DNA from: Cololabis saira
Lineage: Eukaryota > Chordata > Actinopteri > Beloniformes > Belonidae
Assembly (NCBI RefSeq): GCF_033807715.1
Contig: NC_084591.1
Span: 30,282,590 to 30,346,589, forward strand
Direction of reading: 5' to 3'
Length of the DNA: 64,000 nucleotides
The notes beneath the pieces are model-generated. The model worked only from the letters and a program-made list of their open reading frames with translations, was not told the DNA's origin and did no database searches. Positions 51,831 to 62,690 of the stretch are shown piece after piece. The translations under genes were made by a program, and so were the position numbers. The number at the start of each line of letters is the position of its first letter. Within the stretch, counting starts at the first letter, position 1.

Positions 51831-51960
51831 AGCCTGATTTATGGTTCTGCGTTACACCAACGCAGAGCCTACGCCGTAGGGTACGGCGTACGGCACGCGT
51901 CGCCACGTAACCTACGCCGTAGGCTCTGCGTTGATGTGACGCGGGACCATAAATCAGGCT
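51831..51960. mobile_element. Palindromic Harbinger-type MITE, full copy
   Basis: Ends AGCCTGATTTATGGTTCTGC and GCGGGACCATAAATCAGGCT, centre GGCACGCGTCGCCACG. The left flank is TTA and the right flank TGA. Confidence 0.87.
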
Positions 51961-52677
51961 TGAGTAGCTCTGAGGGGAGAGGGGAGGAGGGGGAGCGGGG
52001 CTGTGGGGCTGCTGTCCCGTCTTCGTATCGCTTTTGCACAGGGTGTCTTGATGATCTGCAATTACAGGCTGAGCCTACCGTTAGTTTTTAAACTGTAAAA
52101 AGTGGGGGGGGGGGACAAATACATGATTTTGAAAAGTGGGGGGGACATGTCCCCCCTGTCCCCAGTGGAAATTACGTCTTGGCACTAACGGGCAGCAACG
52201 GCGTGCTGCCACTCACTCGCTTTATTTTATACTATTTAATAACTTTTTCTACTTTTACTGTGACCACCAAATAATCTCGTTTTCCTGTCCTCCACATCAT
52301 CCACAACATCTAGATCTCAGATCTCAGTGAAATTCAGTGGCACGGTGGCTCGACACGTTCATTCATTCTGATGCCAAACAGGCTGCAGGAAGCCACTGCG
52401 CATGCTCAGCAGGCTCATTCATATGCAAAAACATACCATTTATGGTATGAAGTGGGCGTGTAGAGGGCGGGATATAAGGCGGATTCACCTGCGCAACCTT
52501 CCAGCTGGACTGTGATTTATAAAGAGAACATTACGTGCAAGTGTGCGTGCACGCGGTTTTATAGATTTTGCGCCCTCCATTTTCGGCTTCTGGGTGTACG
52601 TGCACTTTTAGTATGAATTCTACGCACTCGATTTTAAATGAGGCCCCTGCTCTTCTCTTGGGCATACAGTGTGTGTG

Positions 52678-52681
<4 letters not shown>

Positions 52682-52759
<78 letters not shown>

Positions 52760-52761
52760 TA
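52682..52761. repeat. (TA)n microsatellite plus poly-T
   Basis: About 30 TA units followed by about 20 T. Confidence 0.97.
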
Positions 52762-53480
52762 AGATTTTATTTAATAATTTTAGATTAAGAACAACAAGAC
52801 CAAAATGACCCTCTGTACTGCAGCGGGACTGTTTCATTTTTGTGATTTTCTCAGTCTAAACAATTACAAAAACAGGAAAGTAGAACCAGTTTTATAGATG
52901 CCAGTGGAGTGTAGGAATCTGCTGAGAAAGAGCCTTGCCCATGAACAGGGAATTGGTAAACAGGATTGATGGATGGGTTTGTAACATTTTTACTAATACT
53001 ATCAAGCCAGAATTCGTGCTATTATTGGTACTTTTATTTAACTTTAAAACCTGTCCAAAATGATGGTAAATTAAATGTTCTGATATGGAATAAAGATATG
53101 TCATCACTAGTGGCATCACTCACCACAAATGTACCGTTCAGAATAGAGTCTCCTTGTGAGTAATCTAGGTGAGACTTAATGGTTGTGGGAAGAAAGAAGC
53201 TCCCTCCTCCTGTGCGAGGTGATTACATTACGTATAATCAGTAATAAAGAGCTCAGGCCAAGGTTTTTTGTATACAGTTTTATGAATGTTTTACATCCCA
53301 TGTTTTAAGTCTCAGTTGATGCCGTTTTACAACACTTTAATTTTTATATTTCCTCATCACTGCAGATGATGAGATCACTATGTTTTTATTTACCTATTCA
53401 TTTATTTATAAATAAGATTATCACAATATCTACACAGATGGTATTGTATTAGATTTTTGTTGGGAGATACAATAAAAAAT
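52762..53480. other. Unassigned AT-rich stretch
   Basis: Nothing recognised. Confidence 0.45.
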
Positions 53481-54330
53481 TAAAGCTGCAAGCAGCGATG
53501 AACGGGCCCTCGCGCGTGCAATTTTCACCAATCATGGTCAAGTACTCAAAACCGAGTCCGATGACACCACCCACGACTCTGTATGTCAAACCATTCAAAA
53601 GTTATGGCAGAAAATAGGAACTATCACATATCAACCAATCAGAAGAAGGGGCGGGGCTAATTTTCACCAATTATGTTCAAGGACTCAAAACCGAGTCTGA
53701 TGACACCACCCATGACTCTTTATGTCAAACCATTCAAAAGTTATGGCAGAAAATAGGAACTATCAAATATGGACCAATCAGATGAAGGAGGGGCACGCTT
53801 TTTGGCGTTTATCGTCGCCACGATAACGCTTTTGACTCAGAAAAGTAATGCCCATTGTCGTAGGATCGAGATGCACATTTTGATGTATAACACACCTGGG
53901 TGCACGTTAAGGTTCGGGCGAAGAAGCGGCCAAAGACATGGCATAAATTGCACCAAAATTATACAATTAATTCAAAATGGCCGACTTCCTGTTCAGTTTC
54001 GGCCATGGCTCCAAGAGACTTTTCTTTAAGTTACGACATGATACAGGTGTGTACCGATTTTCGTGCATGTACGTCAAACCGTATTGTGGGGCTTGAGGCA
54101 CAAAAGTTTCTAGGGGGCGCTGTTGAGCAGTTAGGCCACACCCATCAATGCAAACCATTAAATAACAAATTTTTCGCCAGGCCTTGCTTGCGTGCAAAAT
54201 TTGGTGACTTTTGGGGCAGGTTTAGGGGGGCACAAAGGCCCTCCTTTTGTCGGAAGAAGGAAAAAAAAAAAAACAAGAAAAATTCCTACGGATACAATAG
54301 GGCCTTCGCACTGTCAGTGCTCGGGCCCTA
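53481..54330 (+). mobile_element. GC-rich repeat 'AAAGCTGCAAGCAGCGATG', copy 3
   Basis: 850 bp from TAAAGCTGCAAGCAGCGATG to GTCAGTGCTCGGGCCCTA. It has the same order as copy 1 but fewer tandem units (at about 53554 and 53693) and no MITE. The A-rich flanks AATAAAAAAT and AATAAATAAA are similar but not identical. Open frames on either strand are by-products. Confidence 0.85.
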
Positions 54331-55234
54331 ATAAATAAATGAAATGCATATTTTATGTGTCCCTGTGAATAAAATCAGTTTAAGTGGTTTGCAAATCCTT
54401 TCCGTCTGTTTGACTTGCCTATAACACAGTGTCAAAACTTTTGGGGGGTTTTGCTAACAGCTGATATTAATATGCATTAATTTAAGCTTATCAAAGTTAT
54501 AATGAGAAGAATCTTTTATGCTTGCAAGCAGATATGCTGCTAGTACTATTTTTTTCAGGGTAATTCTCAGTTACTACTGAGAGCAATATTTGGCAGAAAA
54601 ACACCTGGCAAGCCTCCTTCGCTAAACCTGTCGCTCCTCTACCAGCCGCCACACACTGGCCAAGCGTGAGACTACAAAAGACACATACTGTATTCATTCA
54701 TTTCAGTGAAATATGCAAACATAGAGCCACATTATGCTGACACCATTATGTGTAATGCCTTTATGAATTAAGCCGTGCCATGGCTTCATGTACATTAAAT
54801 CAAAGTATATACGTCAAACAGGCTCCAACCTGCAAAGCACAAAGGCCACCTTTGATTTTCATGACTCAAAGGTGAGCAATGACCTGTAGTGGGCCGACAT
54901 TTGAAATATTATTTCTAATAAGCTATTCCAAAAGCATTGATAATAATAATTATTGATAATAAATTAGGTTGCCGTTTTTCTCTTGGGGCCCTCCCCAAGT
55001 GGTCCAGTACCATTCATCATAAATACAAGTCACCAAGTGAGCCGCTGATTCAGAGCAGTACATCTGGATTTGTTTACCTGCTGAAGTCCAGTATAACCAG
55101 GAAACAAGCATACAGAGCCAATACAGACTAATGAAAAAGAAAAAAACTGGCATCATTACAGCGACAGTGGGTGGTGAAATCCAAGCTTTCAATGCAGCAG
55201 CAGAGTGATCTGTACTGCACTATATATTCCTTAA
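54331..55234. other. Unassigned stretch
   Basis: Nothing recognised between the two GC-rich repeat copies. Confidence 0.45.
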
Positions 55235-55743
55235 TTAGGGCCCAAGCATAAACAGTGCGAAGGCCCTATTGTATCTGTAGGAATTTTTCTTGTTTTTTTT
55301 TTCTTGTTTTTTTTTATTTTCCTTCTTCCGATGAAATGAGGGCCTTTTTTCCCCCCCCAAACGTGCCCCAAAAGTCACCAAATTTTGCACGCAAGCCAGG
55401 CCTGGCAAAAAATTCAATATTTATTGGTTTGCATTAATGGGCGTGACCTAATGGCTCAACAGCGCCCCCTAGAAAACTTTGTGCCTCAAGCCCCACAATA
55501 TGGTTTGACGTACATGCACGAAAATTGGTACACACCTGTATCATGTCGCAACTTAAAGAAAAGACTCTTGGCGCCATGGCCGAAACCGAACAGGAATTCG
55601 GCCATTTTGAATTAATTGTGTCATTTTGGCGCAATTTATGTAATTTCTTCGGCCGCTTCTTCGCCCGAATCGTAACGTGCACCCAGGTGTGTTATACATC
55701 AAAATGTGCGTCTCAATCCTGCGACGATGGGCATTACTTTTCT
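55235..55743 (-). mobile_element. GC-rich repeat, copy 4, distal part
   Basis: The inverse of 53838-54330. It starts TAGGGCCCAAGC and runs to GGGCATTACTTTTCT, where the LINE tail begins. Confidence 0.85.
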
Positions 55744-56354
55744 CAAATCAAATCAAATCAAACTTTATTTGTAGAGCACCTTTCATGCATAAAATGCAGC
55801 ACAAAGTGCTTTACATAAAACAAATATACAAACATAAAACGTATTAATGCCCTCCCCCCTCCCCGCACACACACAGACAGACACAAGCACACTACAATTC
55901 ACCCATGTTACACACACAGACACATACGCAGACACACGGTGTAGACATGGCTGAGCACAGAGGATCCAGGTGAGGAAACGGTATCAGCGAGCCATCCACG
56001 CCAGGAGGTCTCATAACCCGCAACTCAGGGGCGGAGCAGGGGTCCCAGCCTAGGGGGGGCGAAGCATTCTAGATGGGCCCTTGTGGCCTAAACGTCCCCG
56101 TTAAAACATAATCGCTAAAACAATGCCACAGATCAGCCCCTCTGACACACAACCACAGCACGCAGGCGACACGGTCAGAACCATTCACATGAGGTTTCAG
56201 CACCATGGATTTTGCCAGTCATTATGTCAAACCTAATTATAAGCCTAATGCAGACTTTAAGATAAGACTATCAAACTAGAGATAAAAATCAAACGACATC
56301 CAGTGATGTCTATGGAAGCTCATTTCTGCCAGTAAAAGAAAAAAATAAGATGAA

Positions 56355-56668
56355 ATCTTAGCCTTAAAAATAAAAATATCCCCACAGTAAATCATAATTA
56401 TGACATAAAAAGTAATAATTTCAACTTTTTATCTCATAATTATGACTTTCTATCTCATAATTTTGACTTTCTATCTCATACTTTCTACTTTTTATCTCAT
56501 AATTATAACTTTCTATCTCATAATTTCGACTTTATCTCATACTTTCGACTTTTTATCTCATACTTTCGAATTTCTATCTCATAATTTCGACTTTCTATCT
56601 CATAATTTCGACTTTCTATCTCATAATTATGACTTACTGTGGGGATATTTTTATTTTTAAGGCTAAAT
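56355..56668. mobile_element. Inverted-repeat element around a 21-bp minisatellite
   Basis: TTAGCCTTAAAAATAAAAAT with ATCCCCACAGTAA at the left is mirrored at the right by TTACTGTGGGGAT and ATTTTTATTTTTAAGGCTAA. Between them are about ten units of TTTCTATCTCATAATTATGA type (56425-56635). No target duplication was found. Confidence 0.8.
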
Positions 56669-57151
56669 TTTCCTCTTAGCCATAGATGTCGGATTCGCCG
56701 AGTAGCACAATTCAGACACACGTGTTCAACCTACATGACAACAGTTTACAATGTGCGACGACATGTATTTAACACAATGACCGAGCGACACGGCGGTCAA
56801 ACAGCAACAAACAATATAGGAAAGTCCATATATTCAGCATCTTGACAATGTTATCAGAAATAATTCATATCATACAGCTTACCAATGATGGTTTCATTCA
56901 TCCAGCAGTGAGCAGAAAACCACAACAAAACATATTTACATCCAAGGACGGGGGGGTACACATTTAACGATCAGCCGGTTCTTCATCGCCGCAAACCTTT
57001 CAATCACTTTGCTCTCATCAATGGCAATGTCCCTATCGATTGAGAGCAAGGTGAGGTTTGAGGCCTCATCCATGCAGCCCGGAGATCATCATTTCAGCCT
57101 GCTGAAACTCAGCATGACTTTCCTGCTACTTCTGATGCGACAACTGGCTAA

Positions 57152-57268
57152 AGGCTGATTTATGGTTCCGCGTTACACCAACGCAGAGTCTACGGCATAG
57201 GGTACGCGGCGACGCACCCCCTAGGGGTAGGCTCTGCGTTGGTGTAACGCAGAACCATAATTCAGGCT
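57152..57268. mobile_element. Palindromic Harbinger-type MITE, TAA duplication
   Basis: AGGCTGATTTATGGTTCCGC and GCAGAACCATAATTCAGGCT are the ends. TAA is duplicated at 57149-57151 and 57269-57271. Confidence 0.88.
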
Positions 57269-57480
57269 TAAAAGTAAACAGGCAACATGCGCGCACGTAC
57301 CCGTGCATGACAGGCAGACACACAAGGGGAGAAGGGACTATTTCTTTCATTTTTATTTTTTAAACAACTTTATCCTTATGAACGCAATTGTTATATAGTC
57401 CAACTTTCCTTATTTTATTCAGAACACTTTTTTTTTTTCCTCATCGGAGTGGGCCCCCACGGAGCAGTGGGGGCCCACTC
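57269..57480 (-). repeat. Repeat shared in inverse with 51615-51830
   Basis: It contains the inverse of AAAGTGTTCTGAATAAAATA and of the CACGGGTACGTGCGCGCATG block. At its outer edge is a perfect hairpin with 16-bp arms (57445-57460 and 57467-57482, loop GGAGCA). Confidence 0.85.
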
Positions 57481-58028
57481 CGGCCCGGACGGATAGAGGA
57501 GTCCACACCACAGCGGTAAAGCCGTGGTGCAGAGCTCCACAACCATCCAGGCCAGACCGACCCCCAGGACGACCCCCTGCAGGCCAGCGTCACTCCCAGC
57601 ATGGAGGCTCCCCATGAGGAAACACTGGAGCTAAAAGCTACAAGAAAGCAGGATAAAATAGGCTATGAAGTTAAAATACACAATAAAAGAGTTTAAAAGT
57701 ATAACATAAAATTCTAAAAGTAGGTCTAGAAAGCAAGACATTAGAAACTAAGAGAATAAGACAATAGAATGTATAAAATAGCTAACGACTAAAACATTTA
57801 AATATAACATTGAGATAAAACAATAAAACAGGATAAATTAAAGATTAATATAAAACAGAGTTTTATAGATCCAAGAGTAAAAATAGGGGTGAGCATAGAA
57901 AATTATAGAGAGTTAAATGAGTCAGTTAAAAGCCTGATTAAAGAGATGGGTCTTGAGCCTCTTTTTAAAAACATCAACAGTCTCTGCGGCCCTGAGGTTC
58001 TCCGGGAGGCTGTTCCACAATCTCATCT

Positions 58029-58230
58029 GACTCGGTTTTGAGTCCTTGACCTTCATTGGCCTGAATTAGCCCCGCCCCTTCTTCTGATTGGTCCATATTT
58101 GATATTTCTTATTTTCTGCAATAACTTTTGAATGGTTTGATATAGATAGTCGTGGTGTCATCCGCTAAATGTCCAGGCCTGAAGACATCTACAGTACATG
58201 CAAGTCATACAAGCGCTTCCACTGCATTTT
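58029..58230 (-). mobile_element. GC-rich repeat, copy 4, proximal part
   Basis: The inverse of about 19357-19555 in copy 1: GACTCGGTTTTGAGTCCTTG through GTCATACAAGCGCTTCCACT. It is separated from the distal part by the LINE at 55744-58028. About 280 bp of tandem units are missing at the junction. Confidence 0.82.
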
Positions 58231-59969
58231 TTATTTAAAAAGCACTGGACACAACTCACAGCAAGAGAGGAAAAACACACAAATTTCAGTGTAACACATT
58301 GCACTTATGTGGCACTTTCCTGACAACTACAATTTTGTTGTACCCAACAAACTCAATTGCACCCTTACAGTAACAACAAGACTATTATTTTATGCAAAAC
58401 GTCTACAGCTAGACAAAAAGGGGAAAGAAAAAGTACAGCGTGGATGTTTTTTGTCTTCATTGACAACACACAGCAAGGCAGCTAAGATAATAAAACATTC
58501 CTTACTAGGGAATTATGGAAAGGACAAGTTCAGTTTTGGTCTTGTGCACTTTCTCTATCCAGCAAGTAAAAACATGCCCAAGATTCACCCTTCTCCAGAT
58601 TCTTGTTCTAAGACGCTGCAACCCACTAGCGACCAGGCCAAGATTTTATCTTCCTCTGACTTGGTCATGTTTGGTTTGTTCAGCACCTCTGCTTTCATAA
58701 AATTACCAGGAATGGTGAGCTGGCTAGTGTCTGGCTAACAGAGCCAGACAGCAATGGTGTAGATTTAGTATGTGGGAAACATTACTTTGCATATCACGCA
58801 ATATGAGTTCTTGCAAAAGTAATCCAGACTGCTTGAACTGCCTGTTTTTAGTTCATGCTGGCAGGATGTTTTTTGTTTTGTTTTTTTAATGTAGTGTGTT
58901 CATGAGTTGTGCATCTAGTGTATGATGATGAGTTATCCACTGAATTTGACAAAAGGTATTCTGGATTAGAAATTGCTAAGGGTTGGTTACATCCCCTTAA
59001 AGGTGTTGAATCATGAAATAGGCTGAGTACTTTCTTGTCATAAACCTGTGTCTTTTATGTAGTGCATTCCCTTCCAATTATACATGTTCTGATCCTGAAA
59101 GGTCAACGCTGTTTTGGTGGCTAACTGGGATTAATGACATATACCACATGGGTTGAGTGTGAATATTGTTGTTTTTTTGTTTATCTTAATTTTTCCAATG
59201 AAATAATAATTAAAATAAAAATAAAATAAAAGGTTAATCAACAGCCCTGTGTTCATAGGCACAGTTACTATTGCTGCCATATAAAACAGCTGAATGTAAG
59301 GATCTAATTTTGAATTTTCTTTTCGGATCTGCATAAAATTTTAAAAAAAGGATGAATTTTTAAAAGCTGAAAACATTCTGGAACAAACTGGGCAACTGCG
59401 CTTCATCAGAATGAGCCCCTGGAGAAGCTGCTACATCTGTTATTGTATGTTGGCCGATAGAAGTCGGAAAACTGAGCATTAGCCGGTTCCATGTCCAGGA
59501 TGCAGCACTTCCATCTGTTTCTCTGGTAATGCAATTTGCCTGTAATTTCCTAATGTTCTTCTAATCACCAGGACGAGCGCACAAGTGAATAGAGAGGTCA
59601 CAAGTTTAAGTCTGTCCTGAGGAATGGATTTAATGGGGAGCAGAGAATGCAAACTGCATTATAAAACACTGTTGCATTTGCCTTACAGCAGGCCCGGCCA
59701 GTGTCTGTTGCAGATCTGAAAACGTGAGCTACATGTTATTGAAAAGTTGTTCAGTCTGTGTTTACTTGACAATTCAAGCAAAAGCGAAGCATAAATATCC
59801 CAGGGTATAAACTGCAGTAAAATCTGCAAAAAATATTATTTTCCAACCATATGAGAAAACCATATGAGAAACCATACACACTGTTATAAAATGTAAAGAT
59901 AGAAATATCAATAACATAAATATTAGACTTGTTACATCTTTAATGCAATATTCCATCGCATACACACAC
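58231..59969. other. Unassigned stretch
   Basis: A 143-codon plus-strand frame at 58307-58738 resembles no family and has no splice or start support. Nothing else recognised. Confidence 0.45.
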
Positions 59970-60026
59970 GTATGTATGTATGTATGTATGTATGTATGTG
60001 TATGTATGTATGTATGTATGTATGTA
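59970..60026. repeat. (TATG)n microsatellite
   Basis: About 14 TATG units with one TGTG interruption. Confidence 0.97.
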
Positions 60027-60620
60027 GACATATGTAGATTTTAAAGAAAAAGAGGGCTTTGTTCCCTAAAAGACCTTTTTACAAGATGGACCTTAAAAGA
60101 GGTAAAATAAAGGAACTAAAATAAACAATAACAGTCGCACAGAAATGCTAAACTGAAACAAAACCATACTGAACAAACACCCACGAGGAACTTAAATACT
60201 GGCTGATCAGACCAGTGACACACAACGGTCAAATGCGAAACATTGTTAACAACAAATAATCTCAACAAACAGTGAGTTTGGCAATTGCTTTAACTTGACT
60301 TCTTAATAGAAAACTAACTAATGAAATAACGACCCTTGATTCCCCCATGATGTAACTGCCCTCGGTACAGTCCAATCTCCTTGATTTCTGGCAGCTGCAT
60401 CCTGCAGTCTCTGATACACCCTCAGCCATGGCCTTCTGCACCAATAAACCATAAAAAAAATCCATTATTGAACATACAATAGTAAATAAAATGTGTGCGC
60501 TACAAATAAAACTTATGCATTTAAACTAAATAATGTAAACAAAAGTGTGTAGAAATAAACAAAGTTGTCCGTGCTTGGGGGTTACCACCATTTCATTGCT
60601 GTGGGGCTGCAGGTGAGGCC
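60027..60620. other. Unassigned AT-rich stretch
   Basis: Nothing recognised. Confidence 0.45.
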
Positions 60621-60744
60621 ATCACACAATGTGACAATCCTCTTCATGCTGCAAAATATCTTGGTATTTAGAGTTAGTCATTTTCCCATCTAGCTTGGCA
60701 AGTGCCCCAGGCCCAGCTCAGATAAAGCAGCCCCAAAGCACAAC
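60621..60744 (-). pseudogene. Tc1/mariner transposase fragment
   Basis: One minus-strand frame reads VLWGCFI, one stop, AGPGALAKLDGKMT and NSKYQDILQHEEDCHIV. The 'vWGCFs..GpG.L..v.g.m.s.kYqdIL' pattern is the stretch around the second catalytic Asp and downstream of Tc1-like transposases. Only about 41 codons remain. No ends are visible nearby. Confidence 0.85.
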
Positions 60745-61052
60745 GCTAACAGGGCTCAACTTGTAATCCAGCATACCGGGCATTTGCAACTGGGCCACCT
60801 CACCATAGGCCCAGTGGGGACATTTTTCCATCAGCCTAAACAACTGTGGTCTTCTATCTAAGCTAGCATGCAGCAACCTACAAAAGGTGTTCAACAGGCA
60901 GATCCAGAGCTTGAGGAGCAGGAATGAGGCTTAGGAGCAGGGCAAACAGTTTCACAGAAGCAAAAAAAAAAAAAAAAAGACAGAGGGAGAAACATTCAGC
61001 TGTGTGCGTTGATCGTCTTAATGATTCTGAGTAATGTTTGTTCAGTGTAAAT
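60745..61052. other. Unassigned stretch
   Basis: An A run at about 60961-60979. It may include eroded Tc1 sequence. Confidence 0.4.
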
Positions 61053-61269
61053 CAGTGGTCCTCACTCCTGGTTCTCGAGAGCTGCTGTCCTGCATGTTTT
61101 TGATGTTTCTCTGCTCCAGTAAACCCTGATACAGATGACTGTGTCACCAACAGAACTGTGCAGACCTGGAGGAAAGATTGGTGATTACCACTAATTAGAA
61201 TCAGGTGTGTTGATGCAGGGAAACATCAAAAACATGCAGGCTCTCGAGGACCAGGAATGAGGACCACTG
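61053..61269. mobile_element. hAT MITE, 217 bp, 8-bp target duplication
   Basis: CAGTGGTCCTCACTCCTGGT pairs with ACCAGGAATGAGGACCACTG, with near-perfect arms containing CTGCATGTTTTTGATGTTTC. The flanks GTGTAAAT and GTCTAAAT differ at one base, fitting the 8-bp hAT duplication. A very common type in fish genomes. Confidence 0.92.
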
Positions 61270-61277
61270 GTCTAAAT

Positions 61278-62075
61278 GGAAGTCATCCAATAAAGGTACA
61301 CCATGAGACTACCATTAGCAGCTAATGCTCTTTCAATCAATGTCAAATAGTGTAGTTACTCTGCATCGTTACGTCATATAATATCATGAAAATAATATGA
61401 AATTCAGGGTTTTCTTTATTAAAAAAGTTTAAGAAGTTACATCTCGGGTCTGATGTGCTAAAGGCTATCCTGCCTGTTGACAATTTTCCACAAAAAGCAA
61501 CAAACTACTATGTTGACTTTCATGAATGTAGTATTATTTATTATGAATAATGTTGAATATTCTTATTATTATCAGGATTATGCACTCTATATGAAGTGTA
61601 CCAATGTCACATCCCCAGAGACAAATAAATAGGAAAAAAATTGCCAGGAACTGGCAACAAAGTTGTCTCAGTTGATTAACTTTACATAATATACAGCAGT
61701 TCACAGGAGTTACAAAAATACTGCACATCACAGCACAGCCGCAAATGCATCACATGCACTATAGGGTGAGGAGGAGATTCTCGTAGACCGCATACATGGC
61801 CTGCATATCCCCACCAACAGTAATGCAAGTATTCACTTTTGGACGACTGTTGCAATATTCCTGCAAGTAGAACTGATTTGTTGCCTGTTATTAAAAAAAA
61901 AACTATACCAAGTCAGTTGACTATAATGCAAACATTTAACCACACTAGAGTCATAGATGTCATTTATGATAGTGTGTTCATCCATGTTCCTGGTTAGGTT
62001 TGTTTTCATGTTGTAATGTGCATTACTGATATACTCTATTATGCCTCAAAATATTATTTACATAAAGTTAATCTA
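61278..62075. other. Unassigned AT-rich stretch
   Basis: Nothing recognised. Confidence 0.45.
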
Positions 62076-62115
62076 CTGACAAAGTTAACTTTGTCTGGCA
62101 AAGTTAACTTTGTCA
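62076..62115. repeat. Perfect palindrome pair
   Basis: GACAAAGTTAACTTTGTC is an 18-bp perfect palindrome, followed after TGG by a 17-bp partner CAAAGTTAACTTTGTCA. The whole block is a near-perfect palindrome as well as a tandem repeat. Confidence 0.95.
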
Positions 62116-62654
62116 GTTCCTGGGACGTCCTCTTCGCTATGGATATCCATTTGTCCACAGCTATGTGGTTGGGAGTCAGTTGAGAGTGAGCAAGTAAAGT
62201 GGTTCTTTCTGATTATCACTAACAGCAGGGTTTTTTGTCGTGTCTGTTGCTGTTGGTCTCTATGATTAGATTTCTCCTCGTCTTCTCGTCAACTTTGAAG
62301 GGTCATCCTTATCTTGCTACACTTACACTTTACTGATGATGGTTTTGACAGCCCTCCGGTACATGCGGTGTCGTTGATAAGAACCCTCTTTTGATTGTTG
62401 CTTTTACACAACTTAATCTGGCAGTTTTTGTTCTGTTTTGTCTTTCTCCATCCTTTGTAGTCTATGGCTCCCAGTACAATGGAACGTTCCTTTTTTGATT
62501 GTGGGAGTGGTACAGATGTCTCAAAAATGTTTTGTTTTGTTTTTTATCTCAAATTCCCGCAATTTTTGTTTTTACCTTTTTCCTGGATTTTTGTTTGTTG
62601 TAAGATCACCTGTGAAAATTATGAAACCTATATTGTTAGGTATAAAAACTGCAA

Positions 62655-62690
62655 CTTTGAAAGGGTGTGTAGACTTTTTACATCCACTGT
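62655..62690. mobile_element. Tc1-like terminus
   Basis: GGGTGTGTAGACTTTTTACA followed by TCCACTGTA resembles the outer terminal repeat of a fish Tc1 family. The opposite end and transposase were not found. Confidence 0.5.

Larger units (their letters stand above)
51296..52646. mobile_element. GGGCCTCAT-ended element, copy C (diverged)
   Basis: GGGCCTCATCTATAAAGC on the left pairs with ATTTTAAATGAGGCCC on the right, with CTG on both sides. Only the termini resemble copies A and B, so this is a sister family. It carries the palindromic MITE (51831-51960) with a shared flank. Confidence 0.72.
55744..58028 (-). mobile_element. 5'-truncated LINE inserted in copy 4
   Basis: On the minus strand, 58028-57933 encodes WNSLPENLRAAETV, then FKKRLKTHLFNQAFN and a stop. 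This is the C-terminal end of a LINE ORF2 (the 'LWNSLP..LR.a.s...Fk..LKTHLF' pattern). An AT-rich 3' untranslated region (57640-57930) follows. The 3' end, with CAAAGTGCTTTACATAAAAC and (TCAAA)n, lies at 55744-55840. The 3' region is itself interrupted by repeats at about 56034-57630. Confidence 0.78.

Noticed and set aside
53900..54331. 143-codon frame and similar frames at 55385-55682 and 20430-20645
   Set aside because: The same sequence in all copies of a GC-rich non-coding repeat; frames differ between copies.
56425..56635. Short-unit array considered as CRISPR-like
   Set aside because: A 21-bp minisatellite with no unique spacers.
58307..58738. 143-codon plus-strand frame
   Set aside because: No recognisable motif; two overlapping frames are open; likely chance.
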